From Mytilus californianus (taxonomy: Eukaryota > Mollusca > Bivalvia > Mytilida > Mytilidae), in NCBI RefSeq assembly GCF_021869535.1, contig NW_026262734.1, positions 105,497,088-105,561,087 of the forward strand: 64,000 nt of DNA. Reading direction: 5' to 3'. The notes below the pieces were generated by a model, which saw nothing but the letters and a program-made list of their open reading frames with translations, did no database searches and was not told where the DNA came from. Both the position numbers and the translations under genes were made by a program. Position 1 is the stretch's first letter. The number at the start of each line of letters is the position of its first letter. Of this stretch, positions 46,401-59,220 are shown piece after piece.

Positions 46401-49400
46401 AGGTGTCATCTGACCTTGACCTCATTTTCATGTTTCAGTGGTTATAGTTAAGTTTTTGTGTTTTGGTCTGTTTTTCTTATACTGTATGCCATAGGTCTAC
46501 TATATTTGGTGTATGGAATGAGTGTAAGGTGTACATGTCTAGCGGGCAGGTGTCATCTGACCTTGACCTTATTTTCATGGTTCAGTGGTCAAAGTTAAGT
46601 TTTTGTTGTCTTTTTTTCTAATACTATGTGCAATAGTTCAACTATATTTGGTATGTGCGTACCTTGCAAGGTCCTCATGCCCGTCAGACAGTTTTCACTT
46701 GACCTCGACCTCATTTCATGGATCAGTGAACAAGGTTAAGTTTTGGTGGTCAAGTCCATATCTCAGATACTATAAGCAATAGGTCTAGTATATTCGGTGT
46801 ATGGAAGGACTGTAAGGTGTACATGTCCAACTGGCAGGTGTCATCTGACCTTGACCTCATTTTCATGGTTCAGTGGTTATAGTTAAGTTTTTGTGTTTTG
46901 GTCTGTATTTCTTATACTGTATGCCATAGGTCTACTATATTTGGTGTATGGAATGAGTGTAATGTGTACATGTCTAGCGGGCAGGTGTCATCTGACCTTG
47001 ACCTCATTTTCATGGTTCAGTGGTCAAAGTTAAGTTTTTGAGTTTTGGTCTTTTTTTCTAATACTATGTGCAATAGTTCAACTATATTTGGTATGTGCGT
47101 ACCTTGCAAGGTCCTCATGCCCGTCAGACAGTTTTCACTTGACCTCGACCTCATTTCATGGATCAGTGAACAAGGTTAAGTTTTGGTGGTCAAGTCCATA
47201 TCTCAGATACTATAAGCAATAGGTCTAGTATATTCGGTGTATGGAAGGACTGTAAGGTGTACATGTCCAACTGGCAGGTGTCATCTGACCTTGACCTCAT
47301 TTTCATGGTTCAGTGGTTATAGTTAAGTTTTTGTGTTTTGGTCTGTTTTTCTTATACTGTATGCCATAGGTCTACTATATTTGGTGTATGGAATGAGTGT
47401 AAGGTGTACATGTCTAGCGGGCAGGTGTCATCTGACCTTGACCTTATTTTCATGGTTCAGTGGTCAAAGTTAAGTTTTTGAGTTTTGGTCTTTTTTTCTA
47501 ATACTATGTGCAATAGTTCAACTATATTTGGTATGTGCGTACCTTGCAAGGTCCTCATGCCCGTCAGACAGTTTTCACTTGACCTCGACCTCATTTCATG
47601 GATCAGTGAACAAGGTTAAGTTTTGGTGGTCAAGTCCATATCTCAGATACTATAAGCAATAGGTCTAGTATATTCGGTGTATGGAAGGACTGTAAGGTGT
47701 ACATGTCCAACTGGCAGGTGTCATCTGACCTTGACCTCATTTTCATGGTTCAGTGGTTATAGTTAAGTTTTTGTGTTTTGGTCTGTATTTCTTATACTGT
47801 ATGCCATAGGTCTACTATATTTGGTGTATGGAATGAGTGTAATGTGTACATGTCTAGCGGGCAGGTGTCATCTGACCTTGACCTCATTTTCATGGTTCAG
47901 TGGTCAAAGTTAAGTTTTTGAGTTTTGGTCTTTTTTTCTAATACTATGTGCAATAGTTCAACTATATTTGGTATGTGCGTACCTTGCAAGGTCCTCATGC
48001 CCGTCAGACAGTTTTCACTTGACCTCGACCTCATTTCATGGATCAGTGAACAAGGTTAAGTTTTGGTGGTCAAGTCCATATCTCAGATACTATAAGCAAT
48101 AGGTCTAGTATATTCGGTGTATGGAAGGACTGTAAGGTGTACATGTCCAACTGGCAGGTGTCATCTGACCTTGACCTCATTTTCATGGTTCAGTGGTTAT
48201 AGTTAAGTTTTTGTGTTTTGGTCTGTTTTTCTTATACTGTATGCCATAGGTCTACTATATTTGGTGTATGGAATGAGTGTAAGGTGTACATGTCTAGCGG
48301 GCAGGTGTCATCTGACCTTGACCTCATTTTCATGGTTCAGTGGTCAAAGTTAAGTTTTTGAGTTTTGGTCTTTTTTTCTAATACTATGTGCAATAGTTCA
48401 TCTATATTTGGTATGTGCGTACCTTGCAAGGTCCTCATGCCCGTCAGACAGTTTTCACTTGACCTCGACCTCATTTCATGGATCAGTGAACAAGGTTAAG
48501 TTTTGGTGGTCAAGTCCATATCTCAGATACTATAAGCAATAGGTCTAGTATATTCGGTGTATGGAAGGACTGTAAGGTGTACATGTCCAACTGGCAGGTG
48601 TCATCTGACCTTGACCTCATTTTCATGGTTCAGTGGTTATAGTTAAGTTTTTGTGTTTTGGTCTGTATTTCTTATACTGTATGCCATAGGTCTACTATAT
48701 TTGGTGTATGGAATGAGTGTAATGTGTACATGTCTAGCGGGCAGGTGTCATCTGACCTTGACCTCATTTTCATGGTTCAGTGGTCAAAGTTAAGTTTTTG
48801 AGTTTTGGTCTTTTTTTCTAATACTATGTGCAATAGTTCAACTATATTTGGTATGTGCGTACCTTGCAAGGTCCTCATGCCCGTCAGACAGTTTTCACTT
48901 GACCTCGACCTCATTTCATGGATCAGTGAACAAGGTTAAGTTTTGGTGGTCAAGTCCATATCTCAGATACTATAAGCAATAGGTCTAGTATATTTGGTGT
49001 ATGGAAGGACTGTAAGGTGTACATGTCCAACTGGCAGGTGTCATCTGACCTTGACCTCATTTTCATGGTTCAGTGGTTATAGTTAAGTTTTTGTGTTTTG
49101 GTCTGTATTTCTTATACTGTATGCCATAGGTCTACTATATTTGGTGTATGGAATGAGTGTAATGTGTACATGTCTAGCGGGCAGGTGTCATCTGACCTTG
49201 ACCTCATTTTCATGGTTCAGTGGTCAAAGTTAAGTTTTTGAGTTTTGGTCTTTTTTTCTAATACTATGTGCAATAGTTCAACTATATTTGGTATGTGCGT
49301 ACCTTGCAAGGTCCTCATGCCCGTCAGACAGTTTTCACTTGACCTCGACCTCATTTCATGGATCAGTGAACAAGGTTAAGTTTTGGTGGTCAAGTCCATA

Positions 49401-52400
49401 TCTCAGATACTATAAGCAATAGGTCTAGTATATTCGGTGTATGGAAGGACTGTAAGGTGTACATGTCCAACTGGCAGGTGTCATCTGACCTTGACCTCAT
49501 TTTCATGTTTCAGTGGTTATAGTTAAGTTTTTGTGTTTTGGTCTGTTTTTCTTATACTGTATGCCATAGGTCTACTATATTTGGTGTATGGAATGAGTGT
49601 AAGGTGTACATGTCTAGCGGGCAGGTGTCATCTGACCTTGACCTTATTTTCATGGTTCAGTGGTCAAAGTTAAGTTTTTGTTGTCTTTTTTTCTAATACT
49701 ATGTGCAATAGTTCAACTATATTTGGTATGTGCGTACCTTGCAAGGTCCTCATGCCCGTCAGACAGTTTTCACTTGACCTCGACCTCATTTCATGGATCA
49801 GTGAACAAGGTTAAGTTTTGGTGGTCAAGTCCATATCTCAGATACTATAAGCAATAGGTCTAGTATATTCGGTGTATGGAAGGACTGTAAGGTGTACATG
49901 TCCAACTGGCAGGTGTCATCTGACCTTGACCTCATTTTCATGGTTCAGTGGTTATAGTTAAGTTTTTGTGTTTTGGTCTGTATTTCTTATACTGTATGCC
50001 ATAGGTCTACTATATTTGGTGTATGGAATGAGTGTAATGTGTACATGTCTAGCGGGCAGGTGTCATCTGACCTTGACCTCATTTTCATGGTTCAGTGGTC
50101 AAAGTTAAGTTTTTGAGTTTTGGTCTTTTTTTCTAATACTATGTGCAATAGTTCAACTATATTTGGTATGTGCGTACCTTGCAAGGTCCTCATGCCCGTC
50201 AGACAGTTTTCACTTGACCTCGACCTCATTTCATGGATCAGTGAACAAGGTTAAGTTTTGGTGGTCAAGTCCATATCTCAGATACTATAAGCAATAGGTC
50301 TAGTATATTCGGTGTATGGAAGGACTGTAAGGTGTACATGTCCAACTGGCAGGTGTCATCTGACCTTGACCTCATTTTCATGGTTCAGTGGTTATAGTTA
50401 AGTTTTTGTGTTTTGGTCTGTTTTTCTTATACTGTATGCCATAGGTCTACTATATTTGGTGTATGGAATGAGTGTAAGGTGTACATGTCTAGCGGGCAGG
50501 TGTCATCTGACCTTGACCTTATTTTCATGGTTCAGTGGTCAAAGTTAAGTTTTTGAGTTTTGGTCTTTTTTTCTAATACTATGTGCAATAGTTCAACTAT
50601 ATTTGGTATGTGCGTACCTTGCAAGGTCCTCATGCCCGTCAGACAGTTTTCACTTGACCTCGACCTCATTTCATGGATCAGTGAACAAGGTTAAGTTTTG
50701 GTGGTCAAGTCCATATCTCAGATACTATAAGCAATAGGTCTAGTATATTCGGTGTATGGAAGGACTGTAAGGTGTACATGTCCAACTGGCAGGTGTCATC
50801 TGACCTTGACCTCATTTTCATGGTTCAGTGGTTATAGTTAAGTTTTTGTGTTTTGGTCTGTATTTCTTATACTGTATGCCATAGGTCTACTATATTTGGT
50901 GTATGGAATGAGTGTAATGTGTACATGTCTAGCGGGCAGGTGTCATCTGACCTTGACCTCATTTTCATGGTTCAGTGGTCAAAGTTAAGTTTTTGAGTTT
51001 TGGTCTTTTTTTCTAATACTATGTGCAATAGTTCAACTATATTTGGTATGTGCGTACCTTGCAAGGTCCTCATGCCCGTCAGACAGTTTTCACTTGACCT
51101 CGACCTCATTTCATGGATCAGTGAACAAGGTTAAGTTTTGGTGGTCAAGTCCATATCTCAGATACTATAAGCAATAGGTCTAGTATATTCGGTGTATGGA
51201 AGGACTGTAAGGTGTACATGTCCAACTGGCAGGTGTCATCTGACCTTGACCTCATTTTCATGGTTCAGTGGTTATAGTTAAGTTTTTGTGTTTTGGTCTG
51301 TTTTTCTTATACTGTATGCCATAGGTCTACTATATTTGGTGTATGGAATGAGTGTAAGGTGTACATGTCTAGCGGGCAGGTGTCATCTGACCTTGACCTC
51401 ATTTTCATGGTTCAGTGGTCAAAGTTAAGTTTTTGAGTTTTGGTCTTTTTTTCTAATACTATGTGCAATAGTTCAACTATATTTGGTATGTGCGTACCTT
51501 GCAAGGTCCTCATGCCCGTCAGACAGTTTTCACTTGACCTCGACCTCATTTCATGGATCAGTGAACAAGGTTAAGTTTTGGTGGTCAAGTCCATATCTCA
51601 GATACTATAAGCAATAGGTCTAGTATATTCGGTGTATGGAAGGACTGTAAGGTGTACATGTCCAACTGGCAGGTGTCATCTGACCTTGACCTCATTTTCA
51701 TGGTTCAGTGGTTATAGTTAAGTTTTTGTGTTTTGGTCTGTATTTCTTATACTGTATGCCATAGGTCTACTATATTTGGTGTATGGAATGAGTGTAATGT
51801 GTACATGTCTAGCGGGCAGGTGTCATCTGACCTTGACCTCATTTTCATGGTTCAGTGGTCAAAGTTAAGTTTTTGAGTTTTGGTCTTTTTTTCTAATACT
51901 ATGTGCAATAGTTCAACTATATTTGGTATGTGCGTACCTTGCAAGGTCCTCATGCCCGTCAGACAGTTTTCACTTGACCTCGACCTCATTTCATGGATCA
52001 GTGAACAAGGTTAAGTTTTGGTGGTCAAGTCCATATCTCAGATACTATAAGCAATAGGTCTAGTATATTCGGTGTATGGAAGGACTGTAAGGTGTACATG
52101 TCCAACTGGCAGGTGTCATCTGACCTTGACCTCATTTTCATGGTTCAGTGGTTATAGTTAAGTTTTTGTGTTTTGGTCTGTTTTTCTTATACTGTATGCC
52201 ATAGGTCTACTATATTTGGTGTATGGAATGAGTGTAAGGTGTACATGTCTAGCGGGCAGGTGTCATCTGACCTTGACCTTATTTTCATGGTTCAGTGGTC
52301 AAAGTTAAGTTTTTGAGTTTTGGTCTTTTTTTCTAATACTATGTGCAATAGTTCAACTATATTTGGTATGTGCGTACCTTGCAAGGTCCTCATGCCCGTC

Positions 52401-55400
52401 AGACAGTTTTCACTTGACCTCGACCTCATTTCATGGATCAATGAACAAGGTTAGGTTTTGGTGGTCAAGTCCATATCTCAGATACTATAAGCAATAGGTC
52501 TAGTATATTCGGTGTATGGAAGGACTGTAAGGTGTACATGTCCAACTGGCAGGTGTCATCTGACCTTGACCTCATTTTCATGGTTCAGTGGTTATAGTTA
52601 AGTTTTTGTGTTTTGGTCTGTTTTTCTTATACTGTATGCCATAGGTCTACTATATTTGGTGTATGGAATGAGTGTAAGGTGTACATGTCTAGCGGGCAGG
52701 TGTCATCTGACCTTGACCTTATTTTCATGGTTCAGTGGTCAAAGTTAAGTTTTTGAGTTTTGGTCTTTTTTTCTAATACTATGTGCAATAGTTCAACTAT
52801 ATTTGGTATGTGCGTACCTTGCAAGGTCCTCATGCCCGTCAGACAGTTTTCACTTGACCTCGACCTCATTTCATGGATCAGTGAACAAGGTTAAGTTTTG
52901 GTGGTCAAGTCCATATCTCAGATACTTTAAGCAATAGGTCTAGTATATTCGGTGTATGGAAGGACTGTAAGGTGTACATGTCCAACTGGCAGGTGTCATC
53001 TGACCTTGACCTCATTTTCATGGTTCAGTGGTTATAGTTAAGTTTTTGTGTTTTGGTCTGTTTTTCTTATACTGTGTGCCATAGGTCTACTATATTTGGT
53101 GTATGGAATGATTGTAATGTGTACATGTCTAGCGGGCAGGTGTCATCTGACCTTGACCTCATTTTCATGGTTCAGTGGTCAAAGTTAAGTTTTTGAGTTT
53201 TGGTCTTTTTTTCTAATACTATGTGCAATAGTTCAACTATATTTGGTATGTGCGTACCTTGCAAGGTCCTCATGCCCATCAGACAGTTTTCACTTGACCT
53301 CGACCTCATTTCATGGATCAGTGAACAAGGTTAAGTTTTGGTGGTCAAGTCCATATCTCAGATACTATAAGCAATAGGTCTAGTATATTCGGTGTATGGA
53401 AGGACTGTAAGGTGTACATGTCCAACTGGCAGGTGTCATCTGACCTTGACCTCATTTTCATGGTTCAGTGGTTATAGTTAAGTTTTTGTGTTTTGGTCTG
53501 TTTTTCTTATACTGTATGCCATAGGTCTACTATATTTGGTGTATGGAATGAGTGTAAGGTGTACATGTCTAGCGGGCAGGTGTCATCTGACCTTGACCTC
53601 ATTTTCATGGTTCAGTGGTCAAAGTTAAGTTTTTGAGTTTTGGTCTTTTTTTCTAATACTATGTGCAATAGTTCAACTATATTTGGTATGTGCGTACCTT
53701 GCAAGGTCCTCATGCCCGTCAGACAGTTTTCACTTGACCTCGACCTCATTTCATGGATCAGTGAACAAGGTTAAGTTTTGGTGGTCAAGTCCATATCTCA
53801 GATACTATAAGCAATAGGTCTAGTATATTCGGTGTATGGAAGGACTGTAAGGTGTACATGTCCAACTGGCAGGTGTCATCTGACCTTGACCTCATTTTCA
53901 TGGTTCAGTGGTTATAGTTAAGTTTTTGTGTTTTGGTCTGTATTTCTTATACTGTATGCCATAGGTCTACTATATTTGGTGTATGGAATGAGTGTAATGT
54001 GTACATGTCTAGCGGGCAGGTGTCATCTGACCTTGACCTCATTTTCATGGTTCAGTGGTCAAAGTTAAGTTTTTGAGTTTTGGTCTTTTTTTCTAATACT
54101 ATGTGCAATAGTTCAACTATATTTGGTATGTGCGTACCTTGCAAGGTCCTCATGCCCGTCAGACAGTTTTCACTTGACCTCGACCTCATTTCATGGATCA
54201 GTGAACAAGGTTAAGTTTTGGTGGTCAAGTCCATATCTCAGATACTATAAGCAATAGGTCTAGTATATTCGGTGTATGGAAGGACTGTAAGGTGTACATG
54301 TCCAACTGGCAGGTGTCATCTGACCTTGACCTCATTTTCATGGTTCAGTGGTTATAGTTAAGTTTTTGTGTTTTGGTCTGTTTTTCTTATACTGTATGCC
54401 ATAGGTCTACTATATTTGGTGTATGGAATGAGTGTAAGGTGTACATGTCTAGCGGGCAGGTGTCATCTGACCTTGACCTTATTTTCATGGTTCAGTGGTC
54501 AAAGTTAAGTTTTTGAGTTTTGGTCTTTTTTTCTAATACTATGTGCAATAGTTCAACTATATTTGGTATGTGCGTACCTTGCAAGGTCCTCATGCCCGTC
54601 AGACAGTTTTCACTTGACCTCGACCTCATTTCATGGATCAGTGAACAAGGTTAAGTTTTGGTGGTCAAGTCCATATCTCAGATACTATAAGCAATAGGTC
54701 TAGTATATTTGGTGTATGGAAGGACTGTAAGGTGTACATGTCCAACTGGCAGGTGTCATCTGACCTTGACCTCATTTTCATGGTTCAGTGGTTATAGTTA
54801 AGTTTTTGTGTTTTGGTCTGTATTTCTTATACTGTATGCCATAGGTCTACTATATTTGGTGTATGGAATGAGTGTAATGTGTACATGTCTAGCGGGCAGG
54901 TGTCATCTGACCTTGACCTCATTTTCATGGTTCAGTGGTCAAAGTTAAGTTTTTGAGTTTTGGTCTTTTTTTCTAATACTATGTGCAATAGTTCAACTAT
55001 ATTTGGTATGTGCGTACCTTGCAAGGTCCTCATGCCCGTCAGACAGTTTTCACTTGACCTCGACCTCATTTCATGGATCAGTGAACAAGGTTAAGTTTTG
55101 GTGGTCAAGTCCATATCTCAGATACTATAAGCAATAGGTCTAGTATATTCGGTGTATGGAAGGACTGTAAGGTGTACATGTCCAACTGGCAGGTGTCATC
55201 TGACCTTGACCTCATTTTCATGTTTCAGTGGTTATAGTTAAGTTTTTGTGTTTTGGTCTGTTTTTCTTATACTGTATGCCATAGGTCTACTATATTTGGT
55301 GTATGGAATGAGTGTAAGGTGTACATGTCTAGCGGGCAGGTGTCATCTGACCTTGACCTTATTTTCATGGTTCAGTGGTCAAAGTTAAGTTTTTGTTGTC

Positions 55401-58400
55401 TTTTTTTCTAATACTATGTGCAATAGTTCAACTATATTTGGTATGTGCGTACCTTGCAAGGTCCTCATGCCCGTCAGACAGTTTTCACTTGACCTCGACC
55501 TCATTTCATGGATCAGTGAACAAGGTTAAGTTTTGGTGGTCAAGTCCATATCTCAGATACTATAAGCAATAGGTCTAGTATATTCGGTGTATGGAAGGAC
55601 TGTAAGGTGTACATGTCCAACTGGCAGGTGTCATCTGACCTTGACCTCATTTTCATGGTTCAGTGGTTATAGTTAAGTTTTTGTGTTTTGGTCTGTATTT
55701 CTTATACTGTATGCCATAGGTCTACTATATTTGGTGTATGGAATGAGTGTAATGTGTACATGTCTAGCGGGCAGGTGTCATCTGACCTTGACCTCATTTT
55801 CATGGTTCAGTGGTCAAAGTTAAGTTTTTGAGTTTTGGTCTTTTTTTCTAATACTATGTGCAATAGTTCAACTATATTTGGTATGTGCGTACCTTGCAAG
55901 GTCCTCATGCCCGTCAGACAGTTTTCACTTGACCTCGACCTCATTTCATGGATCAGTGAACAAGGTTAAGTTTTGGTGGTCAAGTCCATATCTCAGATAC
56001 TATAAGCAATAGGTCTAGTATATTCGGTGTATGGAAGGACTGTAAGGTGTACATGTCCAACTGGCAGGTGTCATCTGACCTTGACCTCATTTTCATGGTT
56101 CAGTGGTTATAGTTAAGTTTTTGTGTTTTGGTCTGTTTTTCTTATACTGTATGCCATAGGTCTACTATATTTGGTGTATGGAATGAGTGTAAGGTGTACA
56201 TGTCTAGCGGGCAGGTGTCATCTGACCTTGACCTTATTTTCATGGTTCAGTGGTCAAAGTTAAGTTTTTGAGTTTTGGTCTTTTTTTCTAATACTATGTG
56301 CAATAGTTCAACTATATTTGGTATGTGCGTACCTTGCAAGGTCCTCATGCCCGTCAGACAGTTTTCACTTGACCTCGACCTCATTTCATGGATCAGTGAA
56401 CAAGGTTAAGTTTTGGTGGTCAAGTCCATATCTCAGATACTATAAGCAATAGGTCTAGTATATTCGGTGTATGGAAGGACTGTAAGGTGTACATGTCCAA
56501 CTGGCAGGTGTCATCTGACCTTGACCTCATTTTCATGGTTCAGTGGTTATAGTTAAGTTTTTGTGTTTTGGTCTGTATTTCTTATACTGTATGCCATAGG
56601 TCTACTATATTTGGTGTATGGAATGAGTGTAATGTGTACATGTCTAGCGGGCAGGTGTCATCTGACCTTGACCTCATTTTCATGGTTCAGTGGTCAAAGT
56701 TAAGTTTTTGAGTTTTGGTCTTTTTTTCTAATACTATGTGCAATAGTTCAACTATATTTGGTATGTGCGTACCTTGCAAGGTCCTCATGCCCGTCAGACA
56801 GTTTTCACTTGACCTCGACCTCATTTCATGGATCAGTGAACAAGGTTAAGTTTTGGTGGTCAAGTCCATATCTCAGATACTATAAGCAATAGGTCTAGTA
56901 TATTCGGTGTATGGAAGGACTGTAAGGTGTACATGTCCAACTGGCAGGTGTCATCTGACCTTGACCTCATTTTCATGGTTCAGTGGTTATAGTTAAGTTT
57001 TTGTGTTTTGGTCTGTTTTTCTTATACTGTATGCCATAGGTCTACTATATTTGGTGTATGGAATGAGTGTAAGGTGTACATGTCTAGCGGGCAGGTGTCA
57101 TCTGACCTTGACCTCATTTTCATGGTTCAGTGGTCAAAGTTAAGTTTTTGAGTTTTGGTCTTTTTTTCTAATACTATGTGCAATAGTTCATCTATATTTG
57201 GTATGTGCGTACCTTGCAAGGTCCTCATGCCCGTCAGACAGTTTTCACTTGACCTCGACCTCATTTCATGGATCAGTGAACAAGGTTAAGTTTTGGTGGT
57301 CAAGTCCATATCTCAGATACTATAAGCAATAGGTCTAGTATATTCGGTGTATGGAAGGACTGTAAGGTGTACATGTCCAACTGGCAGGTGTCATCTGACC
57401 TTGACCTCATTTTCATGGTTCAGTGGTTATAGTTAAGTTTTTGTGTTTTGGTCTGTATTTCTTATACTGTATGCCATAGGTCTACTATATTTGGTGTATG
57501 GAATGAGTGTAATGTGTACATGTCTAGCGGGCAGGTGTCATCTGACCTTGACCTCATTTTCATGGTTCAGTGGTCAAAGTTAAGTTTTTGAGTTTTGGTC
57601 TTTTTTTCTAATACTATGTGCAATAGTTCAACTATATTTGGTATGTGCGTACCTTGCAAGGTCCTCATGCCCGTCAGACAGTTTTCACTTGACCTCGACC
57701 TCATTTCATGGATCAGTGAACAAGGTTAAGTTTTGGTGGTCAAGTCCATATCTCAGATACTATAAGCAATAGGTCTAGTATATTCGGTGTATGGAAGGAC
57801 TGTAAGGTGTACATGTCCAACTGGCAGGTGTCATCTGACCTTGACCTCATTTTCATGGTTCAGTGGTTATAGTTAAGTTTTTGTGTTTTGGTCTGTTTTT
57901 CTTATACTGTATGCCATAGGTCTACTATATTTGGTGTATGGAATGAGTGTAAGGTGTACATGTCTAGCGGGCAGGTGTCATCTGACCTTGACCTTATTTT
58001 CATGGTTCAGTGGTCAAAGTTAAGTTTTTGAGTTTTGGTCTTTTTTTCTAATACTATGTGCAATAGTTCAACTATATTTGGTATGTGCGTACCTTGCAAG
58101 GTCCTCATGCCCGTCAGACAGTTTTCACTTGACCTCGACCTCATTTCATGGATCAATGAACAAGGTTAAGTTTTGGTGGTCAAGTCCATATCTCAGATAC
58201 TATAAGCAATAGGTCTAGTATATTCGGTGTATGGAAGGACTGTAAGGTGTACATGTCCAACTGGCAGGTGTCATCTGACCTTGACCTCATTTTCATGGTT
58301 CAGTGGTTATAGTTAAGTTTTTGTGTTTTGGTCTGTTTTTCTTATACTGTATGCCATAGGTCTACTATATTTGGTGTATGGAATGAGTGTAAGGTGTACA

Positions 58401-59220
58401 TGTCTAGCGGGCAGGTGTCATCTGACCTTGACCTTATTTTCATGGTTCAGTGGTCAAAGTTAAGTTTTTGAGTTTTGGTCTTTTTTTCTAATACTATGTG
58501 CAATAGTTCAACTATATTTGGTATGTGCGTACCTTGCAAGGTCCTCATGCCCGTCAGACAGTTTTCACTTGACCTCGACCTCATTTCATGGATCAGTGAA
58601 CAAGGTTAAGTTTTGGTGGTCAAGTCCATATCTCAGATACTTTAAGCAATAGGTCTAGTATATTCGGTGTATGGAAGGACTGTAAGGTGTACATGTCCAA
58701 CTGGCAGGTGTCATCTGACCTTGACCTCATTTTCATGGTTCAGTGGTTATAGTTAAGTTTTTGTGTTTTGGTCTGTTTTTCTTATACTGTATGCCATAGG
58801 TCTACTATATTTGGTGTATGGAATGATTGTAATGTGTACATGTCTAGCGGGCAGGTGTCATCTGACCTTGACCTCATTTTCATGGTTCAGTGGTCAAAGT
58901 TAAGTTTTTGAGTTTTGGTCTTTTTTTCTAATACTATGTGCAATAGTTCAACTATATTTGGTATGTGCGTACCTTGCAAGGTCCTCATGCCCATCAGACA
59001 GTTTTCACTTGACCTCGACCTCATTTCATGGATCAGTGAACAAGGTTAAGTTTTGGTGGTCAAGTCCATATCTCAGATACTATAAGCAATAGGTCTAGTA
59101 TATTCGGTGTATGGAAGGACTGTAAGGTGTACATGTCCAACTGGCAGGTGTCATCTGACCTTGACCTCATTTTCATGGTTCAGTGGTTATAGTTAAGTTT
59201 TTGTGTTTTGGTCTGTTTTT
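37421..59220 (+). repeat. Satellite array: 440-bp higher-order repeat (3 x ~147 bp), about 50 copies
   Basis: Using GTATGTGCGTACC as the unit start, units begin at 37421, 37861, 38301, 38741, 39181, 39621, 40061, 40501, 40936, 41376 and so on to 58961. The spacing is exactly 440 except for four units 5 bp shorter: 49 intervals span 21,540 bp = 49 x 440 - 20. Each unit has three related monomers of 146, 147 and 147 bp, marked by GACCTCATTTCATGGATCAG, then TTCAGTGGTTATAG, then TTCAGTGGTCAAAG. Units come in a few subtypes, for example TGTATTTCTTA with GTGTAATG versus TGTTTTTCTTA with GTGTAAGG, mostly alternating. The 65-codon frames at 40870, 46585, 49660 and 55375 mark the 5-bp deletion variant and are not genes. 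Confidence 0.97.
40061..57640 (+). repeat. 8,790-bp super-repeat, two tandem copies (13 + 7 units each)
   Basis: Rare variants recur at fixed distances. The 5-bp deletion lies at 40870, 46585, 49660 and 55375 (spacing 5,715, 3,075, 5,715). The TAGTATATTTGG variant lies at 40196, 45911, 48986 and 54701 (same spacings). ATGAACAAGGTTAGG lies at 43651 and 52441, GATACTTTAA at 44131 and 52921, CATGCCCATC at 44481 and 53271, and TTCATCTATA at about 48398 and 57188, all 8,790 apart. In units of 440 this is 13 and 7 (minus 5 bp each), so blocks run 13-7-13-7. Confidence 0.93.

Larger units (their letters stand above)
37106..59220 (+). mobile_element. Element B: hairpin head plus 22-kb higher-order tandem array, no tail
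   Basis: The same head as element A at 37106-37142, a longer GGC tract (37157-37203), GTTAGCTAAC, then the array. The diverged 3' tail shared by elements A and C (GGCGAGACATTTCAGCGTGT) is missing. The array breaks off inside a monomer (GGTCTGTTTTT) at 59220 and is followed directly by the head of element C. This is either a truncated element or the first part of a head-array-head-array-tail concatemer. Confidence 0.85.

Noticed and set aside
37421..59220. CRISPR-like regular array
   Set aside because: There are no unique spacers between repeats, the unit is 440 bp, and the context is eukaryotic.
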